This document shows positions 7,796-14,637 of a stretch of 64,000 nucleotides of DNA, piece after piece. The notes under the pieces are model-generated. The model did no database searches, was not told where the DNA came from, and saw nothing but the letters and a program-made list of their open reading frames with translations. The position numbers and the translations under genes are program-made. Numbering within the stretch: position 1 is the stretch's first letter; every line of letters begins with the position of its first letter. Origin of the DNA: an uncultured Prevotellaceae bacterium (GTDB lineage: Bacteria; Bacteroidota; Bacteroidia; Bacteroidales; Bacteroidaceae). The stretch is from contig ONMN01000001.1 of NCBI GenBank assembly GCA_900318885.1, positions 1 through 64,000 on the forward strand, given 5' to 3'.

Positions 7796-10306
7796 ATGAA
7801 ACGCCTATATACATATATTATGATATTGTTGCTCAGTGCCACTGCCATCAGGTCAATGGCACAGCAGCTCTCCGACACGTACACCAAGCAACGGCCCGTC
7901 GTCATTGTCTGCGACTGGGACAAGGCGCCCTATGAGTTTCTAAACGACAAGGGGCAGCCCTCTGGTAGCAATATCGATGTGATGCAGGCCGTGATGAAAG
8001 AGCTGAAACTGCCCTGCCGGTTTGTGATGAAGGACTGGAGTATCGCCCTGAAGACCTTCGAGCGCGGCGATGCCGACATCATTCTGGCCAATGCCCGTCG
8101 ATACCGTCGCAAGCCCTACGTCCTCTCGAATAATATCGTCAACTACAATCGCATCCGCGTGGCCACGCACTCCGATTCCGTAGGTACGGTGTCGCTCAGT
8201 CAGTTGGAGCAGGATGGTGCCGCCTTCAAGCCCGGCGACTACTCCGCCTTATATTTCATGGACGGCGACACGATGCGCAACAGCCGCATGGAGTTCCAGA
8301 CACCCAAAGTGGCGCTGCTGGGCGTACTCAATGGTGACTACAAATACTACGTGTGGGGCGAGGAACCGCTGAAGTGGAAAATCAAGGAACTCAACCTCAA
8401 GGGCCTCGTGCTCAACGATGTGAGCATCCCCATCTCCGAAATACATATCATTGGCCGCGACCGGCAATTGATAGAGCAGATAGATGACCAGTACTCGCGC
8501 CTGAAGCAGAGCGGTGAGATTGCTACCATTCAGGATCGCTGGTTCCATCCTGAGCGCGTCCACGACCACTCGTCGCCGATAGTCTATTACATCATCATAG
8601 CCGTGCTGCTGCTGACAGTGCTCTGCTACTTCTTAGCACGCCTGGCAAAGGCCCACGTGCAGAGTGCTGCTCGCAAGTCGACGGAGTTGAACGGCATGAT
8701 GTTCAAGGCCCTGCACATGGGCAACTTCAACATCATGGTCTATGACATCAAGAACGACCGGATAACCAACAAGTACGGCCAGATATTGCCCAAGGAGGGC
8801 CTCACGCTGGCCGAATTCATCAGCCACATCCACCCTAGCCAGCAACAAGAGTTCACCCAGAAAATGAAGCTATTGACTGATGGCCGTGAGCGCCAGTTCG
8901 TACTGAACAAACTGTTCAACAGCGCCACCGACGATGCCCCCCATTGGCTCAGCTTCCACGGCCACGCCATCCTGGAACTCGACAACGAAGGACATCCCGC
9001 CTATGTTGTCAATGCCATCCACGACGTCACCCACGACCTCGAGGAGAACAAGGCCGAGCGCGAACTTGTCAAGAAGTACGAGCAACTGTCGAACATCCCG
9101 TTCATCGCCATGTCGTTCTACGACAAGAACGGCTGGCTTATCGATCTCAACGACAACATGCGGCAGCTTTGTGGTATGACCGACGAGCACCCCGAGAACA
9201 AGCGATTCTGGGAGACCGTCTGTATGTTCGATGTCCCGCTGTTCCGCAACATCTACTCGCCCGACAGCCGCAACGACATGCTCATCTGCCAGCACATGGA
9301 ATATCCTGAAATGGGCATCGACCGCTATATTGAGTTCTACATCCTGCCGCTGTTCAACATCGAGGGTGAAATCTGCAACTACTTCATCACCACGCTCGAT
9401 ATCACCGACGACCGCGACCGCGACCGCGACCGCCATCTGCACAACAAGGAGATGCAAGCCATCAAGGCCGATATTGAGCGCAAGAAGCAGACCCTGGCCT
9501 TCCTCCTGGAACATAGCTACCGCCACTTAGAGCAGGACGATGATGGCAGGATGCGTATCGTCGTCGACAACACCAAACTCGAGGAGGCCCGCCGACAGTT
9601 GCAGGCCATTACCACACTGGCCGACGAGAGCGTCAGGATGAAGAGTGGCTTCATGGCGTCGATGACCCACGAGTTGCGCACGCCGCTGAACGCCATCGTC
9701 GGATTCACCGGCGTCCTCGACACGCTGGGCGACAATCCTGAGCGCAGCGAATACGTCCGCATCATCCGCAACTCTAGCGACATGCTGCAGCGACTCATCA
9801 ACGACATCATCGAGGCCTCGTCCATCAGCGGCGGCACACTTACTGTCAAGCCCGAGACCATCGACTTCGCTACTGCCTTCGACGACATCTGCCTGACCCT
9901 CCAGCAGCGTGTGCAGGGCAAGGATCTGAAGTTCATCAAGGAGAATCCCTACGACACCTTCGTTACCACACTTGACTTCGAGCGCATCCAGCAGGTGCTC
10001 ACCAACTTCGTCACCAACGCCGTGAAGTTCACCTCGCAGGGACACGTCCGACTGGGCTATCGCTACGAGAAGCACGGCATGTACCTATACTGCGAGGACA
10101 CTGGCATCGGCATCCCTAAGGACAAACAAAAAGTGGTATTTGACCGTTTCGTCAAACTTAACGAGTTCGTGCAAGGCACTGGGATGGGACTGGCCATTTG
10201 TAAGTCGATTGCCGACAGTTGTGGAGGCGACATCGGCGTCATCAGCGCTGGCGAAGACCGCGGCTCCACCTTCTGGCTCTGGATCCCCTGCGAGAACCGC
10301 TCCTGA
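7796..10306 (+). CDS. Periplasmic-binding-domain sensor histidine kinase (intact H-box)
   Basis: An 836-residue paralogue of the upstream protein, starting 3 bases after its stop, so co-transcribed. Signal peptide (to about residue 22, SMAQ), family-3 solute-binding domain about 30-255 (APYEFLNDKGQPSGSNIDVMQAV), membrane helix about 261-283, two PAS-like domains, a charged linker with a DRDRDRDR run encoded by GACCGC hexamers (9405-9434), then HisKA with MTHELRTPLNAIVGF (H625) and HATPase (N-box TNFVTNAVKFT, G1 DTGIGIP, F-box FDRFVKL, G2 GTGMGLAI). All kinase motifs are present. It probably senses an amino-acid-like or other small ligand in the periplasm; the output is unknown because no receiver-domain gene is in view. 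Confidence 0.88.
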   Translation: MKRLYTYIMILLLSATAIRSMAQQLSDTYTKQRPVVIVCDWDKAPYEFLNDKGQPSGSNIDVMQAVMKELKLPCRFVMKDWSIALKTFERGDADIILANARRYRRKPYVLSNNIVNYNRIRVATHSDSVGTVSLSQLEQDGAAFKPGDYSALYFMDGDTMRNSRMEFQTPKVALLGVLNGDYKYYVWGEEPLKWKIKELNLKGLVLNDVSIPISEIHIIGRDRQLIEQIDDQYSRLKQSGEIATIQDRWFHPERVHDHSSPIVYYIIIAVLLLTVLCYFLARLAKAHVQSAARKSTELNGMMFKALHMGNFNIMVYDIKNDRITNKYGQILPKEGLTLAEFISHIHPSQQQEFTQKMKLLTDGRERQFVLNKLFNSATDDAPHWLSFHGHAILELDNEGHPAYVVNAIHDVTHDLEENKAERELVKKYEQLSNIPFIAMSFYDKNGWLIDLNDNMRQLCGMTDEHPENKRFWETVCMFDVPLFRNIYSPDSRNDMLICQHMEYPEMGIDRYIEFYILPLFNIEGEICNYFITTLDITDDRDRDRDRHLHNKEMQAIKADIERKKQTLAFLLEHSYRHLEQDDDGRMRIVVDNTKLEEARRQLQAITTLADESVRMKSGFMASMTHELRTPLNAIVGFTGVLDTLGDNPERSEYVRIIRNSSDMLQRLINDIIEASSISGGTLTVKPETIDFATAFDDICLTLQQRVQGKDLKFIKENPYDTFVTTLDFERIQQVLTNFVTNAVKFTSQGHVRLGYRYEKHGMYLYCEDTGIGIPKDKQKVVFDRFVKLNEFVQGTGMGLAICKSIADSCGGDIGVISAGEDRGSTFWLWIPCENRS

Positions 10307-10309
10307 TTT

Positions 10310-10379
10310 AATGCACAATGCACAATTCACAATGCACAATGTTCAATGGTCAATGGTCAATGGTCAATGTTCAATGTTA
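10310..10379. repeat. Heptanucleotide array, ten units
   Basis: Ten consecutive 7-base units in perfect phase: AATGCAC, AATGCAC, AATTCAC, AATGCAC, AATGTTC, three AATGGTC, AATGTTC, AATGTTA. It fills the gap between the convergent kinase and phosphatase genes and overlaps the last codon of the phosphatase. Related arrays lie at 31921, 36909, 36979, 48821 and 52595. Confidence 0.85.
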
Positions 10380-12314
10380 TTTTATGCTGACGCAGAGCAT
10401 GGTGAGGTCGTCGCTCTGCTCGGGGCCGTCGGCGAAGGCGTCGAGCGCACATTTCATTTCGTCTATCAGGAAGCGGGAGCGGGTCTTGGGGGTTCGCTCG
10501 CCGAAGGGCTGTGTAGACTCGCGGAGTACACGGAGCATGCGTTTCTCGCCAAACTGCTCCTGCATGCGGTTCTCAGCCTCGTTGACGCCGTCGGTATAAA
10601 CGAAAAGCATGCTGCCGCGGATGTCACTGATGTGGCCTCCAACAAAGGTGTAGTCGGGCCAGAGTCCGATGGGGACGTTGGACTCGATGTCGTCGAGGAA
10701 GCGGAAGACGGTCTGCGAGGTATGCATCCGTCGCTCACCGTAAACGGGGGGGTTATGGCCACAGTTGCAATAGTCGAGGTTGCCGGTCTTGAGATCGATG
10801 ATGCCGATAAACATGGTGACGAATACGGAGTTCTCGTTGTCGGCGGACATGGTGTCGTTCATCTTGGTGGCAATGACCTCGGGCGGGAAGCCCTCCTTGG
10901 CTACAGTGCGGAACAGGTTGACGGCGACGGCCATGGTGAGCGAAGCGGGGATGCCCTTGCCGCTGACGTCGCCCACGCAAAAGTAGAGACGATCGTCCTG
11001 CAGGAAGAAGTCATAAAGGTCGCCGCCCACTTCCTTGGCGGGCACGATGGTGGCGTGGAGGTCAATGTCGCGACGGTCGGGGAACGCAGGGAAGTTGCGG
11101 GGCACCATCGACATCTGGATATCGCGTGCGATACGGAGTTCGCTGTCGATACGTTCCTTAGCAGTGGTTGTGTCGGCCAGTTGGTTGTAGGCGTGGCGGA
11201 GTTCCCGTATCTGCTTGCGGCGGCGGAAGTAGTAGAAGATGGAGAAGGCAAGTGTGATAAGGGTGATGAGCACGGCGCCCTGTATCTGTAGGTCCATCTT
11301 GGAGAGGCGCAGGTCTTTGGCCTCGTTTTCTGCCCGTGTCACATCGAGCTGTACAGCATACTCGTAGGACATCTGCTGCACCTCAGCGGTGTTGACAGAG
11401 TCGCGATATTCCATGTGGCGCATCCTGTAGAGATAGGCCTGCCGGTAGTCACCGAGGCTGGCATAGGCTTCGGATATTAATCCCAAGCGGTCACTGCCGC
11501 CCTTAATGTTGGTGGCGACGTTCAGGGCTTCGGCATAGCGGCCATTCTTCATGGCATGGTAGAAGTTGACAACAGAGCCGAAGTTGTCGTCGTGGCCGTT
11601 GTCGCGCTTCAGTTTCTCGCGCTCAGCATAGGCACGGTTGAAGTCATCGCGGCTGTATTGGTCATCGTAGTATGCGATGCATATATACGTCCACGCTGAC
11701 AGCCTGTGCTGCATGATGACGTTAGGCTCTGCCAATGCCTTGTGGGCGCAGTCAAGCACCTTCTCGGGCTTCTCCGTATTGACATAGATTTTCGCCAACC
11801 CTAGGTAGGGGGCGGCGGCGCTCTCGTCGGGGAAGAAGCGGTGCTGGTAGTTGATGGCCTCAGTAAACTCGTGCTCGGCCTGGACGAAGTGGCGTAGGCT
11901 CGACGACATAGTGGCCAGAGCATACGTGGACGTGTAAAGGCCGAACTTACTGTCATGCTGGTAAGCGTAGTCATGAATCTGGTGAGCCAGCTCCAGACCG
12001 CGCGTACGGTTCACCCTGTTGAAGCTGTAGATGGCCTGGTTCGACCACGCCTTGTAGAACAGCCGCTCCTGACTGGGCCCGGCCTCGCGGCACGCCTCTA
12101 TCAGCTGGTCGGTGATGAGCATGAAACTGTCGATAGCGTTCGAACTGTAGTAGCGATACATCTCCTTCTCCAACTGCGCGATGCGGTCGTTGCCACCAGC
12201 ATCCGATGTCTGCGCCACCGCGGCCAGCGTCGCCATGACAGCCGTCAGCGCAACCACGTAAAGTCTTCTCAGTATGCTCATTCTTGCCTGTGCGATAAAT
12301 ACGTTTTTCTTCAT
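10377..12314 (-). CDS. SpoIIE/PP2C-type serine phosphatase with TPR-like sensor region
   Basis: A 645-residue protein. I place the start at the ATG (12314-12312) whose ATGA overlaps the TGA of the upstream cache gene; the frame is open further upstream, but that stretch lies inside the other gene. Signal peptide to about residue 35, helical TPR-like repeats about 40-330, one membrane helix about 345-363 (AVLITLITLAFSIFYYF), a coiled linker (RIDSELRIARDIQMSMVP, the usual RsbU-type entry), and a PP2C/SpoIIE domain with GGDLYDFF, CVGDVSGKGIPASL, NCGHNPP and YTDGVNEA. The acidic metal ligands (GGDLYD, GDVSGKG, DG) are present. Such enzymes usually act on anti-sigma-factor antagonists. None is encoded nearby, so the target is unknown. 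Function is probably linked to the coupled cache protein. Confidence 0.88.
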   Translation of the reverse strand: MKKNVFIAQARMSILRRLYVVALTAVMATLAAVAQTSDAGGNDRIAQLEKEMYRYYSSNAIDSFMLITDQLIEACREAGPSQERLFYKAWSNQAIYSFNRVNRTRGLELAHQIHDYAYQHDSKFGLYTSTYALATMSSSLRHFVQAEHEFTEAINYQHRFFPDESAAAPYLGLAKIYVNTEKPEKVLDCAHKALAEPNVIMQHRLSAWTYICIAYYDDQYSRDDFNRAYAEREKLKRDNGHDDNFGSVVNFYHAMKNGRYAEALNVATNIKGGSDRLGLISEAYASLGDYRQAYLYRMRHMEYRDSVNTAEVQQMSYEYAVQLDVTRAENEAKDLRLSKMDLQIQGAVLITLITLAFSIFYYFRRRKQIRELRHAYNQLADTTTAKERIDSELRIARDIQMSMVPRNFPAFPDRRDIDLHATIVPAKEVGGDLYDFFLQDDRLYFCVGDVSGKGIPASLTMAVAVNLFRTVAKEGFPPEVIATKMNDTMSADNENSVFVTMFIGIIDLKTGNLDYCNCGHNPPVYGERRMHTSQTVFRFLDDIESNVPIGLWPDYTFVGGHISDIRGSMLFVYTDGVNEAENRMQEQFGEKRMLRVLRESTQPFGERTPKTRSRFLIDEMKCALDAFADGPEQSDDLTMLCVSIK

Positions 12315-13195
12315 TTCTCTACGACAATAGCCACCGACCAGTGGGTGCGCTTCAGTGGGGTGTAATAGACATGCGACGGCACGCCGTTCACCTCCAGTTC
12401 GGCCACGCCGCGATGGTGTTTCTTCAGGCTGGCGACAAACGCCTCGTCGCTTATAGTAACAATGTCTCCGTCGGGGTGGGCGAAGCTGGTGCCATCGTCG
12501 TTCAGGATGACGATGAAGAAATCGTCGTTCCTGGACAACCGGTAGTCGTTCAGCAGTTCGTCGTTCCTTACCTCGTCCTCTATCTGCCGCAACTGTTCTA
12601 TCATCCACTCCTGAGTCATGTCGGCTCCGCAGACGCATGCCAAGCGGCCCTGGGCGTCGAAAATGGGTGTGGCAAACGTCATGTAGTAGCCGCTAGCCAC
12701 GTTCAAGTCATCCTCGTAATAATATGGCTCCGACCAGAAACCCTCCTTCTCCTTTATGCCTTGCACATACCACGTTGACGTGGTATAGTCGTGGCGCGCA
12801 GAGCCCACGAACGTCAGCATGTACTCCGTCGAATCACTCTGGTGCACGTAGGGCTGGAACCACCGGCCCTCCTGCGGAAAGTAGTTGGGTATGAAGGCCG
12901 CGAAGTAACCGATGATGTCGGGGTTTAGGCTAGTCTTACTGCCGAGGGCCTCGACGACAGCCTGCGGCGACTCCATGTGCTTGGCCACCTCGTCGAACAC
13001 GTTTTCCGCGTTCATCTCCACGCCCCTGAAGGTCTTTGACAATTTCTCCGCCACCACGTTCATCATGCCGACGTAGCGCACGTTGCGCTCCGCCCGAACC
13101 GCGTAGTTCAGCGCCACCGCCAGCAGCACTACCGCCGCCAACGCGCCAAAGACCACCGGCCATAGCCATTTTTTTTGATTGGTATTTGAACTCAT
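12311..13195 (-). CDS. Cache-domain membrane sensor, partner of the SpoIIE phosphatase
   Basis: A 294-residue protein: N-terminal membrane helix (about 10-32, WPVVFGALAAVVLLAVALNY), then an extracytoplasmic double-cache (PDC) domain about 45-290. Cache features are the WFQPYVHQ segment, YYMTFATPIFDAQGRLACVCGADMT (typical strand pair of the distal module), FFIVILNDDGTSFAHPDG and the terminal WSVAIVVEK. There is no cytoplasmic output domain. Its TGA overlaps the ATG of the phosphatase, so the two are translated together. Fused cache-HAMP-SpoIIE proteins are known, so this looks like the same system split over two polypeptides. The ligand is unknown; cache domains often bind amino acids or carboxylates. 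Confidence 0.8.
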   Translation of the reverse strand: MSSNTNQKKWLWPVVFGALAAVVLLAVALNYAVRAERNVRYVGMMNVVAEKLSKTFRGVEMNAENVFDEVAKHMESPQAVVEALGSKTSLNPDIIGYFAAFIPNYFPQEGRWFQPYVHQSDSTEYMLTFVGSARHDYTTSTWYVQGIKEKEGFWSEPYYYEDDLNVASGYYMTFATPIFDAQGRLACVCGADMTQEWMIEQLRQIEDEVRNDELLNDYRLSRNDDFFIVILNDDGTSFAHPDGDIVTISDEAFVASLKKHHRGVAELEVNGVPSHVYYTPLKRTHWSVAIVVEK

Positions 13196-13215
13196 AGAAT
13201 TTATTCCTTAGTTGT

Positions 13216-13329
13216 CTGCAAATATACGAAAAAATCCCATTTATTTCGTACTTTTGCAGCGAAAATTAACAAAATTTCCCTTTGAACGCCTATGCTTTCA
13301 CGCCAATAATGGTGGCGTTAGACGGTTTC
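13216..13329. repeat. 114-bp duplicated segment, copy A (promoter-bearing)
   Basis: Matches 21601-21714 with two mismatches in 114 bases. It carries a leftward TATATTTG box (13219-13226), a rightward TACTTTTG box (13249-13256) and, read leftward, the last codons (PSNATIIGVKA, stop) of a methyltransferase-like gene whose longer fragment is at 21675-21839. Confidence 0.9.
13219..13226 (-). promoter_or_regulatory. Promoter -7 box of the cache/SpoIIE operon
   Basis: TATATTTG read leftward, followed by CAG, 24 bases before the cache gene ATG. It lies inside the duplicated 114-bp segment. Confidence 0.65.
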
Positions 13330-13387
13330 TTAACAAAAAATCGGCCGAAATAAATAATGAAAACTTGGTCATGTGGCCAATTATGTG

Positions 13388-13395
13388 TACCTTTG
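13388..13395 (+). promoter_or_regulatory. Promoter -7 box of the GH3 gene
   Basis: TACCTTTG followed by CA, 24 bases before the ATG at 13419. A second rightward box (TACTTTTG, 13249) lies within the duplicated segment, so the gene may have two promoters. Confidence 0.65.
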
Positions 13396-13418
13396 CACCG
13401 TTTTTTAAAGTAACAGTT

Positions 13419-14573
13419 ATGAAAGAAAGATTTTTATGGATGTTGACCGCCATCTTGACTTGCGGCCTTTTGACAGCCTCCTGCTCGGATAATGACGATC
13501 AGAGTTCACCGAGGGATGAGGTGGAAGAACAATTAGCAAAGATGACGCTGCGAGAGAAGGTGGGACAGATGTTCTTCGTACGCATGGAAACACTCGACAC
13601 GACCATTCACTGGAACGCCTATTCCGACCTTCAGGAGAATCCTATCCATGAGGTGAATAAGACCATGCGCGATGTGAATGCCAACTACCCCATCGGCGGA
13701 CTGATCCTCTATGCATGGAATATCGACGACGAGGCACAGCTGGCCAAGCTGATTCCTCAGATACGGGCACTGAACGGCCATCCACTGCTCTGCATCGATG
13801 AGGAAGGCGGACGTGTGTCACGCCTAGCCAACAACCCCAACTTCAACGTGAAGAAGTATGAGTCGATGGCTGCCATCGGTGCTACAGGCGACCCGAAGAA
13901 TGCCTACGAGTGCGGCAACACCATCGGCACCTATCTGAAACACTACGGCTTTGACATCGACTTTGCGCCGGTAGCCGATGTGAATACCAATCCCGAGAAC
14001 ATCATCATCGGCCCTCGTGCTTTCAGCGACGACCCTCAGGTGGCAGCCAAGATGGTGACCAGCTATCTGCAAGGTCTGGACGATGCGGGTGTCACAGGCT
14101 GCATCAAGCACTTCCCCGGTCATGGTGACACGAAGACCGACACACACTTCGGTTACGCCTCGACTCAGAAGACGTGGGAGGAGATGATGGATTGCGAGAT
14201 GGTGACCTTCAAGGCAGGCATCCAGTGGGGCTGTCAGCTGATCATGACCGCCCATATCGGTGCACCAAACGTCACGGGCTCAGATGTGCCCAGCACGATG
14301 TCATCGGTGATCCTGCAAGACAAGCTGCGCGGCGAACTGGGCTACCAGAACATCATCATCACCGACGGCATGGAGATGGGTGCCATCACCCAGCAGTACT
14401 CGAGCGCAGAGGCTGCCGTGAGCAGCATCAAGGCAGGTGTAGACATTGTATTGGGTCCGAAGAATCTGGTGGAGGCTTTCGATGCCGTGATGGATGCCGT
14501 CAACAAGGGCACCATCACCGAGGAGCGTATCAACCAGAGCGTGAGAAGAATACTGAAACTGAGACAACAATAA
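13419..14573 (+). CDS. Glycoside hydrolase family 3 lipoprotein (beta-N-acetylhexosaminidase-like)
   Basis: 384 residues from the ATG at 13419, chosen because it gives a lipoprotein signal (MKERFLWML...LLTASC, lipobox Cys22) and lies just after a good promoter; the open frame extends upstream into promoter sequence. A single GH3 N-terminal TIM barrel follows: PIGGLILYAWN, LLCIDEEGGRVSRL and KHFPGHGDTKTDTHFG. The last is the NagZ-type signature whose His (and Asp) serves as the acid/base. The late aspartate motif IITDGMEMGAI fits the nucleophile strand. The lack of a second GH3 domain and the KHFPGHGDT motif favour beta-N-acetylglucosaminidase activity on peptidoglycan or chitin-type glycans. 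It ends at a bidirectional terminator shared with the convergent protease gene. Confidence 0.85.
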   Translation: MKERFLWMLTAILTCGLLTASCSDNDDQSSPRDEVEEQLAKMTLREKVGQMFFVRMETLDTTIHWNAYSDLQENPIHEVNKTMRDVNANYPIGGLILYAWNIDDEAQLAKLIPQIRALNGHPLLCIDEEGGRVSRLANNPNFNVKKYESMAAIGATGDPKNAYECGNTIGTYLKHYGFDIDFAPVADVNTNPENIIIGPRAFSDDPQVAAKMVTSYLQGLDDAGVTGCIKHFPGHGDTKTDTHFGYASTQKTWEEMMDCEMVTFKAGIQWGCQLIMTAHIGAPNVTGSDVPSTMSSVILQDKLRGELGYQNIIITDGMEMGAITQQYSSAEAAVSSIKAGVDIVLGPKNLVEAFDAVMDAVNKGTITEERINQSVRRILKLRQQ

Positions 14574-14584
14574 TAAAAAAAAAG

Positions 14585-14618
14585 ATGCCCTCCTGAGAAA
14601 ACCGGGAGGGCATTTTTT
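14585..14618. terminator. Bidirectional rho-independent terminator
   Basis: ATGCCCTCC (14585-14593) pairs with GGAGGGCAT (14605-14613) and is flanked by an A tract on the left and a T tract on the right. It serves both the GH3 gene and the converging protease gene. Confidence 0.85.
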
Positions 14619-14637
14619 ATGGATGTTACTTACGCAA

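Noticed and set aside
10310-10379. Could the heptamer arrays be CRISPR repeats?
   Set aside because: Units are 7 bases with no spacers, and there is no cas gene in the window.
10140-11291. A 383-codon open frame on the plus strand opposite the SpoIIE phosphatase.
   Set aside because: It lies antisense to a gene with clear PP2C motifs, has no domain, promoter or sensible start, and begins inside the kinase gene in another frame.
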